Position numbers and translations under genes: made by a program. The notes under the pieces were generated by a model. The model made no database searches and was not told the DNA's origin. It saw only the letters and a program-made list of their open reading frames with translations. Below, in pieces: positions 31,061 to 42,400 of a stretch of DNA of 64,000 nt. The DNA comes from Ancistrus triradiatus (Eukaryota; Chordata; Actinopteri; Siluriformes; Loricariidae), in assembly GCA_025084515.1 (NCBI GenBank), contig JAJAGP010000864.1, positions 212,001-276,000 on the forward strand, given 5' to 3'. How positions within the stretch are numbered: position 1 is the first letter of the stretch; each line of letters opens with the position of its first letter.

Positions 31061-32582
31061 GTACGACTTCATCACTCACAGTACACGTTAAAAGTACCAC
31101 ACTGAAAGTTTGGGCGGCCCAGGTAAGGATAAGTTTCTCTATCTGCAGGACCAAACTTAAAAATTAGATATTTAGCTTTATTATGTGTTTGTGATGTTTG
31201 TTTTCAGGGTCGCCCATGAGTTCCGGTTTCACTGGGGTTCCCGGTTCCCATATATATATACGGGGATTATAAAATAAAATGTTTAAGTTATATTTAAGTT
31301 GCAGTTTGTATAAATTGATTTAGGGATGCTCAGTCACAAAACAGCATTATTGGCACTAAAGCATGTTCATCTGAGTGTTTATGAGTGTATATTACACTTA
31401 TAGTTGCACTAATTCCCTTAGCCCTGCATCAACATTGTGAAGATTAAAGGATCCACACAGGCATAGAGCTCAGCATGTTGATAATCATATAAAAGCAGTT
31501 CCAGATCTCAAACCGTTACAATAATGAAGAAGTTTAGAATTAACCAAAGCTGGGATGAACTAGAGGAGTGGATTTACCCAAACACACAGCGAGTAGGAGG
31601 GTTAGGAAGGGGAACAGTGTCACGGACAGAGATTTGAAGATGACAGGAGTCACCAAATCTGCTCATCTACAACTAGGCGGCAAACTATTTGGACAAAATG
31701 TTCATCCAACCACCAATGAACGGAACCAGTGAATCTTATTTGTTACAGAGGCGAAGCTGATCTTTTACAACAGGGCTTAGATCATGACAGGGTGATGAGG
31801 ATTTGTTTATCTCACACTACTGACTTTTTCAGTATCACTAATCAGTTTTGATAAAATAAGTATGGACAAGATGGTAATCAATCAAAATATTAGATATAAA
31901 TGCACCACACGTCACGTTATTGGAGATGAAACAGAACAGCTAAAGTTCAATGTTGCATGCAGACACTACTGTCTGTGTCTGAGGGAGGAGAGGCTGGTCG
32001 GACGATCGTTCCACACTGCGTAATAAACAAACATCTGTACTAAATCTGCTTTAGTGATACACAATTCAGTGTTTCTGAACGAGTGAATCAGTCACTGCAG
32101 CACTGAGTCATTCATTTCATTCCATTTCTGCTTTGTAATTCGTCATTTGGATCCTAGATCAGCCAATCACTAAAGAGTAGGGAGAAAATATCTCTGCGGA
32201 CTGGGATTGTCTGAGAGAAATAACTAACTGAATGTATCACTCAGTTTATTCGTCACTTATTCAGTAAGTCGGTGTTTGAATCAGTGAATCGTTTGGCCAT
32301 AACCAAGATTCACTGGTTCATTGAATCGCTCTCTAGTGTAATGAATCAGGTTATTAGGTCTGTGTACTGGGATGAAGGTTTATTTTTAAAACAGTGTTGC
32401 TTTAGTAACATTTATTTTACACTGGACAGGCTGTTGTCTGAATGAATCATTTAAAAGGACTCAAGCTTGGTAATAACAGATTTTATTCTTTTTGTTTGCA
32501 GTCGTGGCCGTTCATTGTTTCTGGACGAGCAGAAGAGACCAAAGACATATCAACTTTCAGACTGTGTGGAGCGACAGCATGA
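30680..32582 (+). CDS. msc: Musculin (MSC) bHLH repressor, complete, two exons
   Basis: Class II bHLH factor of the TCF21/MSC family that dimerises with E proteins on E-boxes and represses myogenic and some lymphoid genes in the nucleus. Exons 30680-31060 and 32502-32582 join ATG|TCG, giving 153 residues. An acidic, serine-rich N-terminus (1-38) and basic stretch (39-58, KRAPGRKRAKSPRDGRQSQR) precede the bHLH at about 58-112 ([40 protein letters not shown]). The C-terminal signature HPVNM|SWPFIVSGR and ending RLCGATA match the family and its conserved intron position. QSQR, KTSLPW and VSGR favour MSC over TCF21. It is shorter than human MSC (206), mostly N-terminally. Unusual residues: RHAAN for RNAAN, VPAD for VPPD, YINHL for YIAHL. 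Confidence 0.95.
31061..32501 (+). other. msc intron 1
   Basis: 1.44 kb. Contains a degenerate GAATCA-rich stretch (32060-32360) and a segment near 31940-32030 resembling the dispersed repeat at 4222 and 13850. Acceptor 'ttctttttgtttgcag'. Confidence 0.8.
32060..32360. repeat. Degenerate GAATCA/TGAATC array in msc intron
   Basis: GTGAATCAGT, GAGTCATTC, GTGAATCG, TTGAATCG and ATGAATCAG recur irregularly over 300 bp. Confidence 0.5.
32502..32582 (+). CDS. msc: msc exon 2
   Basis: 26 codons plus TGA: SWPFIVSGRAEETK then DISTFRLCGATA. Ends at the family's conserved C-terminus. Confidence 0.95.
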   Translation, partial: SWPFIVSGRAEETKDISTFRLCGATA

Positions 32583-33830
32583 CTGATCCCTGTCTCTCTG
32601 TCTCATTCTGTCAGTCATGTTGAACTATATTAGATTTTGTTCTTATAACACATAAATGTACAGCCAAAGATGGTTTATAAAGATAAAATGTACATAATAA
32701 TTGCTATTTACTTCAACTCAATCAATCAAGCCATCAGTCAGCCAGTCTTTAGTATCATACTGCAGTTTAGATCCTAACGTAGCTAGCAAGTACTGGAATT
32801 GTAAAGCTTCCACTTAAATCTGGACAGGATGAAGCTGAATCAGTTTAATTCATAAAATACTTAAAGGAGGAGCTGTTCCACAACTTCAAAATAAATTTTT
32901 CTTCTCTGTTTATGAAACTATTTACATGTGACTTTTTAAAGTCAGCCTGTGCAGTGTAAACTGTAAGTACAGCAGATATGTACAGCGATAACTGGTTGTA
33001 AAATCACATCTTGGAGCATCTACGAAATAACTTGTATGTATTTATATGTACACGTTTAGTGCTTCTAAACAATTTAATCTCTCTATTTGCAAATTGACAA
33101 TTAGGGGATAATTCCACACAATAAGCACAAAGAAACTCTAAAACATTCAATGGGTTTTATGGAACAGACAATTCATTTTACTTTTGGCAGTCGCAGTTGG
33201 TATTTTCATTGCTAAACAGAGATTCATTATCTGTTAGCGACCTTAACCTCCAGTACAAACAACTTAAATGTGAAACAACAATATTCAAGATTACTGTCTG
33301 AACTTTTCCCAATAATGCCCAGCATGTCTTCTTTTTAACTTTTTTAAACCTCTCTAATTTACTTTTTTCCTGGAACCAGAGAAACATTTTAGTTTTAGAG
33401 AACAGTTATAAACATTAACTAAATATTTAATGTTTCTAAATAATTTCTAAATAAAGTCTAAAGATGTGTTATACTTTTTACTTATCAAACTGCAAGCCTT
33501 AAATTACACAAAATGATTTGATCTCCGAAGCCAAAACCGTTGTTAAAGTTTGCAGTAATTGTTTACAGAGCACACTTCAACGCTGCATTTATTTTGTGTC
33601 ACTCTTTATATCATATAAACACAGTGTGTTTTGTGTGACGTTAAGTTTGTGTGTGTTTTACTAAAATTTGAGAGTTTTCGATGAAATTTATCAGTAGTTT
33701 TTTTACTGCTTGTGCTTCGTTGTTTGAAATAAAATAGTATTTTTGTAGATGTGTAACATGCATGATTTTCTCTGTTTGTTTATTTATATTTCTAAAAAAA
33801 GTTTTTTGACCTCTGTAAATAAAGCACCTT
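32583..33830 (+). other. msc 3' UTR and flank
   Basis: AT-rich; AATAAA at 32890-32895 and at 33818-33823 are candidate poly(A) signals. No other coding exon. Confidence 0.55.
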
Positions 33831-34744
33831 ATTCTATGAGTAAGTCTTCTTTATTATTATTGTTATTGTTCTTCTTTTTATTATTATTGTGTTTAAATTC
33901 TACACATGAGCTATATAATCTTCAAGTGAAATGATGAAGAATTTGCATGTACAATGTTGCCTTGTGGAGGCACCCCTGGTCTCCTCGCACCATCACAAAC
34001 TAAAGTACCATGGAGAGAAATTTGGAGAGATGGATTCCAGTGGAGAGAATGAGGAGAGAAAAATGGTAATGCAGTTTCTATTGTTATTAGTCATGTTTAA
34101 TAATTGTTGATAATAAAGGAAAGAATTGTTAAAATTCAGCCTATGAAATGTGCGATAAGTCTTCTGAACTGAGAAAGCATGCTAGAATGATTCAGATTCC
34201 AGGAGTTTAATCATTTAAAAGCAAACGTAAACACAGTATTACATGTATTCAGTAAATGCTTACCTGCTCATAACTAGCAAATTATTTGCTATATTCCATT
34301 AAACGGAAACTCGTAGGCTACATGATCTACACGTTAAACGTTAAACACAGTTCGTACTAACATTTCATGTATAGTTTATCTAATCGTTTGGTGAGGCCTC
34401 CAGCTCTGAAGAACGTGAGGAATTTGTCGTAATTTGTCCTTGCCGAAGCGTTTCATGTCGTGTGATCTTGTCTCTCGGGATCAGTTCAGCTTTGTGGGAA
34501 AATTAGTGGTGAACAGCTGCGATGCTGCTCAGACGTGATGAAAAGACAAATTCCACGCTTAAACCGCAAACATTTTAATTATCGCTGCGGATTTTTCTCA
34601 AGCTCTTAACCTGCACAAACTGAAGAGGCTTACAATTGTTTTCACTCCGCCCTTTAAAATTAAACTACAGGATTATCCTGATGAATGCAAAATTGATCTT
34701 TAACAGTCATCAAACTTTAACAATAAAGATCTGAAATCTTTTAA
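33831..34744. other. No gene seen
   Basis: AT-rich intergenic DNA downstream of msc. Confidence 0.4.
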
Positions 34745-34920
34745 AAATAGTAGAGGTTCACCTGAGGGCCCAAGCACATGATAAATCTCATGATTTTCCC
34801 TCCTATATTTTGTAAAGCAGTCAAAGGTATGACACAGAAATGTGCTATTTTTAAGTACAGAGGTTGTGTTACTTCTATAAATTCATTACACTTGACTAGA
34901 GGTGCCAAAACTTTTGCATA
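34745..34920. mobile_element. Relic of a second Tc1-type element
   Basis: Ends in 'aggtgccaaaacttttgcata' (34899-34919), the inner-to-outer order of a Tc1 terminal repeat like that at 61204-61225, and abuts the next transposon at its TA target. The opposite end was not found. Confidence 0.5.
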
Positions 34921-36422
34921 CAGTGGGGCAAAAAAGTATTTAGTCAGCCACTGATTGTGTAAGTTGTCCTTCTTAGAAAGCGAGAGGTTGGTAATTTTCA
35001 TCATAGCTACACTTCAACTTTGAAAGGCAAAATGAGAAAAGAAAGGAAATCACATTGTAAAAAAAGTTATTGTAAATTTTGGTGGAAAATAAGTATTTGG
35101 TCAATAACAAAAGTTCAATGACAGAGGTCAAACGTTTCCTGTAAGTCTTCACCAGGTTTGCACACACTGTAGCTGGTATTTTGGCCCATTCCTCCATGCA
35201 GATCTCCTCTAGAGCAGTGATGTTTTGGGGCAACACGGACTTTCAACTCCCTCCACACATTTTCTATGGGGCTGAGGTCTGGAGACTGGCTAGGCCACTC
35301 CAGGACCTTGAAATGCTTTTTACGGAGTCACTCCTCGTTGCCCAAGCAGTGTGTTTGGGATCATTGTCATGCTGGAAGACCCAGCCACGTTCCATCTTCA
35401 ATGCTCTCACTGATGGAAGGAGGTTTTGGCCTAAAATCTCACGATACATGGCCCCATTCATGCTTCTCTTAACACAGATCAGTCGTCCTGTCCCCCTTGC
35501 AGAAAAACTGCCCCAAAGCATGATGTTTCCACCCCCGTGCTTCACAGTAGGTATGGTGCAACTCAGAATTCTTCTTCCTCCAAACACGGCGAGTTCAGTT
35601 TTTACCGAAAAGTTTTATTTTGTTTTCATCTGACCACATGATATTCTCCCAATCCTCTTCTTCAGACGGGCCTGGACATGTACTGGCTTAAGCAGGGGGA
35701 CACGCCTGGCACTGCAGGATCTGAGTCCCTCTCGGTGTAGTGTGTTACTGATGGTAGCCTTTGCTACTTTGGTCCCAGCTCTCTGCAGGTCATTCATCAT
35801 GTCCCTCCGTGTAGCTCTGGGATTTTTGGTCACCGTTCTCATGATCATTTTGACCCCACGGGATGAGATCTTGCGCGGAGACCCAGATCGAGGGAGATTA
35901 TCAATGGTCTTGTATGTCTTCCATTTTCTTACAATTGCTCCCACAGTTGATTTATTCACACCTGCTTGCCTATTATAGATTCATTCTTCCCAGCCTGGTG
36001 CAGGTCTACAATTTTCTTCCTGGTGTCCTTCAACAGCTCTTTGGTCTTGGTCATGGTTGAGTTTGGAGTCTGACTGTTTGAGGCTGTGGAAAGGTGTCTT
36101 TTATACAGATAATGAGGTCAAACAGGTGTCATTAATACAGGTAATACAGGAGTGGAGGATAGAAGAGCTTCTTAAAGAAGACGTTACAGGTCTGTGAGAG
36201 GCAGAAACCTTGCTTGTTTGTGGGTGACCAAATACTTATTTTTCACCATGATTTACAATTAAATTCTTTAGAATTTCTGCAATGTGATTTCCTAGATTTT
36301 TTTCTCATTTTGTCTCTCATAGTTGAAGTGTGCCTGTGATGAAAATTACAGACCTCTCTCATCTTTCTATGTAGGAGAACTTGCACAATCAGTGGCTGAC
36401 TAAATACTTTTTTGCCCCAGTG
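34921..36422 (-). mobile_element. Tc1/mariner transposon, copy with both ends
   Basis: 1502 bp bounded by TA (34919-34920 and 36423-36424). Left end 'cagtggggcaaaaaagta', right end 'tacttttttgccccagtg' (one base changed from the expected cactg). Long inverted repeats of about 200 bp. The transposase is on the minus strand with several internal deletions relative to 14488-16129. Confidence 0.95.
35100..36054 (-). pseudogene. Tc1 transposase pseudogene
   Basis: The start codon survives (minus-strand ATG at 36054-36052, MTKTKELLKDTR). Recognisable blocks follow: helix-turn-helix region (AIVRKWKTYKTIDNLPRSGS), GVKMIMRTVTKNPRATRRD, FGGRRILSCTIPTVKHGGG followed by NIMLWGSFSARGTG, and HDNDPKHTAW around the second catalytic Asp (usual QHDNDPKHTA). 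The C-terminal block runs into ITALEEICMEEWAKIPAT. Frames shift between blocks, so no single protein is made. Confidence 0.9.
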
Positions 36423-36424
36423 TA

Positions 36425-36980
36425 AGACTGCCTTGAATCTGATCAATAGCTGAACGCATTTGTTAAGCATGTAATACTTTTGTACAAATATTTCACTCAG
36501 AAAATGTTTTAATGTAATGTTAATGTTCATGTTTCATTAATTAAAAACCCCGAATATCCTATTTGCATAGAGATGCACAGGAACCACACAATTTCTCAGT
36601 AACTTTTGTTCTGGAGGGACAATTCTGATTTATTTTCCTCACGAACATCAACCCCAAAACCAGCTGCTAGATGAATCAACATCTTATATCTAATAAATAT
36701 ATAAATTAAACATTTTAAATGGTAAAAAGACAAAAGTGCAAGACTGTGTTGAGTGTAGTTGATGAAAGAACTACAAGTCCCATAACGCATTGAGGTGACG
36801 TCGTTAATCAGCAACAAAGAGCTTTTGGGATATTTAAGATTAAAGCGTCAAGTGTTGAGTGAAGTGGCATGAAGATCGTTTTACTAGCTTTGTATTGAAA
36901 AATATGCACAAAAATGCAAAAATAGCTCTAAAAAGTGAAAATGTAAATTTAATCGGTAAATGTCGTTGGAAAATTTGATC
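36425..36980. other. No gene seen
   Basis: AT-rich unique DNA. Confidence 0.4.
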
Positions 36981-36983
36981 TCC

Positions 36984-36998
36984 GGCGCCCCCTGGTGG
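36984..36998 (-). promoter_or_regulatory. CTCF-like motif
   Basis: The minus strand reads CCACCAGGGGGCGCC, a full match to CCASYAGRKGGCRS. It points left, towards msc and terf1. Confidence 0.55.
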
Positions 36999-37194
36999 TC
37001 AGGTTTTAGTATTGTACGTTCACTTTTTAAGTTAATCGTTTTCTTTATTTCAGTGTGGTCATAATAAGTAAAAAAAACTGTTTACAAGAAATGTAAAGAT
37101 AAAGGAAGAATGTATTGTTTGTAACAAACAATTATACAAAATGTAAAGAGCGCTTTACAGAAATTATACAAATGAACTACAATTCCCCCATCAC

Positions 37195-37262
37195 CGGCAG
37201 CATAGGGTGCAAGGCAGGAACCAACCCTAGACAGGGCATCAATCTATTACATGGCATTTGTA
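37195..37262 (-). mobile_element. SINE 3' fragment
   Basis: Reverse complement shows 'gatgccctgtctagggttgg' then 'cctgccttgcaccctatgc', the 3' module of the GTTTGCATGTTCTCC family. Confidence 0.6.
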
Positions 37263-37354
37263 CAAATAAACAGGACTGAACATATATATCGATATGTACA
37301 TTTAATTGTAAATGCGTTAGGCCTAAATGTATGCTAGTGGTTTTATGTTGTTAT

Positions 37355-37369
37355 CCAGCAGGGGGCAGC
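37355..37369 (+). promoter_or_regulatory. CTCF-like motif
   Basis: CCAGCAGGGGGCAGC is a full match to CCASYAGRKGGCRSY, pointing right and forming a divergent pair with 36984-36998. Confidence 0.55.
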
Positions 37370-38000
37370 GTTGCTTCATGATACTCAATAGTATGACGTA
37401 GAGCTTAGATTAAACGCAGACTATTACTAAGGGTTTTTTTTTGTTTTCTTTAAGCCATTTGGACTAAAGTTCTGCTGGGTGGATCATAAATAATACACTC
37501 TGTCTTAATGTGTGTAATTATGTGATATGAAATACGGAATATTGACTGAACTGGACTAGAGGGTAAAATGATTTACAAACGTATGAACAGTTAAAATGAC
37601 GGACGGTTTTTGGACTTTATAGAAAAGCAAACATGTTTTGTGCTTATCCTCTTTAACCCTTTAGGTAGATTTTAAGGGACATTATATTTGTATTTTTAGA
37701 AACCCAGAGTAATATTTTTCCATGTTATTTCACATTTAATGATTTATTTGCAAACTTCACTGTATTTGTGTCTTACATTTTACTCATGATGTATATTTAG
37801 TTTCATAATGAGCATCAGTTCAGTCACTTCATGAAACAACAAGAATTGTTATGATATTGAAGCACAGAGAACCCCTTGCGCGCGCGCACACACACACACA
37901 GAGTTACAAGCCTTACAAAAACATGTTTCACAAAAATGAAATTGCACAAAATTGCACCATACTTTCACCTAACCTGCTGGTAATGATGTAATTACACTGA
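37370..38000. other. No gene seen
   Basis: AT-rich; short (GC)n(AC)n tract at about 37878-37900. Confidence 0.4.
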
Positions 38001-38001
38001 A

Positions 38002-38002
<1 letters not shown>

Positions 38003-38063
<61 letters not shown>

Positions 38064-38084
38064 CACACCACGTCTGTCTCTATT

Positions 38085-38130
<46 letters not shown>
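38003..38130. repeat. (TG)n-(CA)n inverted microsatellite pair
   Basis: About 29 TG units (38003-38061) are followed after about 30 bp by about 20 CA units (38091-38129). The two tracts are reverse complements and could fold into a long hairpin. Confidence 0.95.
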
Positions 38131-38131
<1 letters not shown>

Positions 38132-38454
38132 ATGCATCTCTCTTATTAACCTTGTTTGTCTTGTGTATCAGATTCTTGGTTCAGGCTAGACATTGGAAAT
38201 GACACTAATTGGCTTTGCCCAAATCTGCCCCATCACTCACTTACCTCCATCCCTCATCTCCAACGACACCCAACACCTCTTACTAATAAAAACAACAATT
38301 TATATTCTTAGTACAATTTATTTTATGTACTATAGGATACATGGTATCCAAATTTACAGTGATGAGAGCTCAGGGTTTAACACTTAGACCTTTTGGTTTA
38401 TTTTGGTCGTTTTTTTGTTTTGTTTATCTTTATATAATATGTGAAAGGTGAGGT

Positions 38455-38560
38455 TTGCAACATGCAGGTCAGGTGGTGTGTTTATGGAACCCTGTGAATT
38501 CCGGGTTAGGCTACAGACCCTTCACCATGACCCTGACTGGATAAGAAGGGTAAAATAGGT
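38455..38560 (+). mobile_element. SINE body fragment
   Basis: 'tgcaacatgcaggtcaggtg' with 'gtgtttatgg' and 'gaccctgactggataag' match the body of the SINE at 14150-14345. Confidence 0.6.
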
Positions 38561-39690
38561 TGCTTTGCTTTTTTGCTTTGCTTTGTTTTAAAGTGTTACC
38601 TACCAAACCAACATGTCCTGTTAAGTTTTTACACACTATGTTAACACAGAGTACCCAAAAACAGACCAAAAACAAAAATTTTGATTTATAAAGGTAAAAC
38701 GCATAACGAATCTTTGTGAGGGATAAAAAGGTATGCAAGACAGTCGCACAAACAAAAATAGTCTTAAAGATGTCTCAGGTTAATGCTCCTTTACTCTCCT
38801 GTTGGACTCAAAAGAGGAGACAGAGGCGGACATAAATGCAAGTTATGATGATGTATCAATAAAGCAAGAACAATAGCAATAAAGTGTTTGCGCTCCCGGC
38901 CGCTAGAGGACAGTATGTCCCTGACTCTCACTGAAATGGTCAGAGAAAGGGAAGCTAAAGCCGGGTATTGGTAAGCCTAAATGAACTACATTCCCCAGTA
39001 TGCTCCGGGGCTTATCACTTCGGGATAGTTTGCACCTGTGAGAGACCATTTAAATGTGCGAAACCTTAACGCGAATTGTGGCGTCTTTTTGCTCAGACAT
39101 AATCGGTTTTTGTCTGATTTATCCCAGGTGTGAGTTAAAAAGAGATTAAAGTTGGTAAGAAGGAAAGGTAAGAGAAAGACGGTTCTGTAAGGTGGATAAG
39201 ACAGTGGAGAAGCTAAACTGAAGAAAGCTCTCGTCAATACATGCCTGCATATATGTTAGTGTAAATCTAATACTATATTTATATACAATGAACAGCTTTT
39301 GTGAATATAATGAAGGTCTCTCTTCTTTGGGACCTTCCAGTCTCTTCATCTTGAATCCAGCACCCAAGGTACACAAAAGCACAGGGCATGGAGCCACACC
39401 GTGAGTATCAAGGAACCATAAACTAACACTTAATCAGTTTTTATACTCACTTAATCCAATCCAGAGTATTATCTTGCTTGGCCAAAACCTTAACCTCAGA
39501 CACCAAAAACAAATCTTTTGGATCTTTTTGGTTGTGAATAAAATTGGCAGTTTTTGTAAGAAAAATGGTGATTAAAGTTGTGGGGACCAGCAAAATGTTT
39601 CCACAAGATCAAAAAACATCCAATGCTCCTGTTCTTCAGGGGAAATATGGTCCTCATGAGTATAAGAAACAATTGGTCTCTCACACATGC
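38561..39690. other. No gene seen
   Basis: Unique AT-rich sequence. Confidence 0.4.
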
Positions 39691-39694
39691 TTTC

Positions 39695-39810
39695 AAGTGT
39701 CACTTTAGAGACACCAATTAACCACTGCCTTTGGAATGTGGAAAGAAACCCACACAGGCAACAGGCCAAATAGACCCGGAGCTCCAGAGCTGTGAGGCGA
39801 CAGCATTAAA
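39695..39810 (-). mobile_element. SINE fragment, minus strand
   Basis: 'cactttagagacaccaatta', 'ggaatgtggaaagaaaccca' and 'gagctgtgaggcgacagca' are the complement of the family body and tRNA-like head. Confidence 0.7.
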
Positions 39811-41060
39811 TATTCACAGGACTGTAGTAGTGCTAATGCTAGTCTGTAAAGAACTTTTAGAAGAGTTTTTCTGTCTCTTTGTGTCTGCTGTGTAGAGTTC
39901 TGACCTCTCTCTCTCTCTCACTCTCACTCTCTCACACACACACACACACACTCACACACACACACACACATGGAGCTGTAACTGTGGGTATGTAGTTATC
40001 TGTAGGTAGCTGATAAAGGATGCTAGGGGTAATGGAATTCCTGATGCAGGAGCTACAATAGAATATTTGTTGCTTGGTTTGGGCTTTAGAGAGAATCAGT
40101 GAAGCGTAAACACTGATAAACCCGACCGGGTTCTGCCTCGTCTCATTTCTACTGATACGCGCCAGGAATTCAGCCGAAGAAATGGAAGAGCTAATAAAAA
40201 CTAATCAAATTTGACATTAGAAACATCATTAAATGCCATCGCAAAAACCAGATACCATCAGATCCATTTAAAATACCATTAAAGGTCAATGTCAGACATA
40301 ATAAGCTTTGTTTACTATAAAGCATACTATGTACAATAATACAGCTATTATTATTACAAATACTTCTCAGTAAAGACTACTTTTAAATAAGGATGAGTAG
40401 TAGTAATAATAGTATTTACAATTAATCAAAATAATAGTACAAATTAAATTCAAACAGTCACTACCACCGACGTAGTAGTATTTTGTTTTTAATTAGTTTA
40501 TTATTAGCACTATGTAGTTGTAGTATTAAAAATAAACAAATAAATAACTTGTAGTAACTAAGTAAATTATAGAAAAATAATACAATCAGTTGGGTATATC
40601 CGATTTTGGAAAAAAAAAAGACCATAGGGAGTTTAAGCGCCTTGTACAAGAGCTGAAACTTTTTTTTCGTTTTGATTTAGGAGGGCTATCCAAATACTCA
40701 TCAAGTTTAAGCTTTTACTCAAATATCATTTACTATTAATTATTCATGATCTTACCATTTTTTAAGTTAACATCGTCCTGAACCTGAACATTTTATATGT
40801 GAGTAAAATGGCTCTGTGGTTCAGACAGGGAGAGGGAACAACTGAGGGCAAAGGAACACGAGGACGGAATAAAACCTTGTGTTTTTACTCCAGTCTAAGT
40901 CTTGTGCCGAGTATGAAAATACAGGAGCTGCCTCATGAGGCGCTTCGCTAATTAATCAGCGAGTTTGTGTCACTGGTGAAATGTCACAAAAATCAAACAG
41001 AGGGTGAAAAAAGTTGCATTTTCGCCTTCCTTTCGTGTGGAAGATAGCGTCTTAGTCCCT
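39811..41060. other. No gene seen; (CT)n/(CA)n at 39906-39970
   Basis: AT-rich sequence with one compound microsatellite. Confidence 0.45.
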
Positions 41061-41063
41061 GGG

Positions 41064-41267
41064 GACTGTGGTAGCCTAGCGGTTAAGGTACTGGACTCTG
41101 GCCCAGAAGGTCCAGGGTTCAAATCCCACCTCTGCCAAGCTGCCACTGTTGGGTTCTTGAGCAAGACCCTTAACCCACAATTGCTTGGATTGTAAGACTG
41201 TACCAATTGTAAGTCGCTTTGGATAAGGGCGTCTGCTAAATGCTGTAAATGTAATGTAATGTAATGT
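41064..41267 (+). mobile_element. Full-length tRNA-derived SINE
   Basis: Head 'gtagcctagcggttaaggta' (A box) and 'ggttcaaatcccacctc' (B box), body 'gagcaagacccttaaccc', tail 'gtcgctttggataagggcg' ending in (AATGT)n. It is the best copy of its family in the window and the reference for the decayed ones. Confidence 0.93.
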
Positions 41268-41336
41268 CTTCATACATGAGAATTAATTTACTGTCGGCGA
41301 AATAAATTGCACAACAAAAACTTCCTTACTGGACTG

Positions 41337-41357
41337 TTTTTTTTTTTTTTTTTTTTT
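41337..41357. repeat. Poly(T) run
   Basis: About 21 T, probably the end of a retroposed sequence or simple slippage. Confidence 0.7.
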
Positions 41358-41359
41358 AC

Positions 41360-42200
41360 CTGCAGTACCTAACCTTTATGCTAACGTTATGATCGCTTGA
41401 TGATACCTCTAACGGTCCTGGGCTTTGTCGTGTTATAGTTTTTTATACATTTTTTTAATAAAATCAAAAAGTTTTTCCCATGTGTGATTGGCTGGTTGGT
41501 GGATCCTGATGGACGCTTTGGGTCGGAGGTTCAGCTGTAGGGCTCAGTCCCGCGAGTCCTCAGCGCCTGCATCAAAAACACATGGAGGAAACCGAGAGAA
41601 GGCATAATTCTCCTTCTGTATTCACTCAGCATTAACACTTTCATCCCTCACCCGGCCCTCGAACGGCCACGGCCCCCAGGGGCCATAAATCAGAGCAGGG
41701 TTACCACCACTACCCCAATCTTCATTTACACACCATGTTGTTAGGGTAGTTATTGTCTGAGAGTTAAGTAATCCATACAAAACTACAAAACACGCTGCCT
41801 TTAATCTTCTGCGCATGCTAGATTTTATCAATGCTTGCTCTGCGCAGTCCTGTGCAACAGATTTGGTACCCCTGGTCAAGTTCTGTACAGTATTGTTGAT
41901 GTTCTGAATGGAATGAAGTTACTGCTAAGGTTAATGCACCATTACTACTACATTATTTAATGAGTTGAACATATGCAGTATGTCCTGGATGGCCGTCTCG
42001 GGGCTATCGGTGTTCTCTCCATCAAACAGATCTGCATGATGCGCTCTGGGACTCAAACCCAGGTCACTGTGACTACTGTTAGACCGCTCGAGCCCCTGAT
42101 ATTAAAGATGCAGTGTGCAAAAGTTTCCTGTGAGTCAGCTTACAGACTCCATTTTCATGTTCATGTTCATGTATTTTTTTTCTTTTCATCAGAAAGTCAT
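41360..42200. other. No gene seen
   Basis: Unique sequence; a weak Tc1 relic near 41849-41878 ('gtacccctggtcaag'). Confidence 0.35.
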
Positions 42201-42219
42201 AAATGTTCACACAGAGGGC

Positions 42220-42400
42220 ACTTGGGTGGAGCTGTGGTCCAATATACTAGACCATCGTGGCAGCAACTAATAACAATAACCCATACCCAGTCCTCTGATG
42301 GACTGGCATCTTGTCTTTCATATTGTGATCTCCAGGGATAGGTGCCAGAGTCCTCGGACCATGACCAGGAAAATAGGGGTGAGAACATGAACAATTGAAC
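42220..42400 (+). mobile_element. SINE, decayed
   Basis: 'tctgatggactggcatcttg' and 'ccagggataggtgccagagt' give the 3' module; the 5' half is eroded. Confidence 0.6.
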
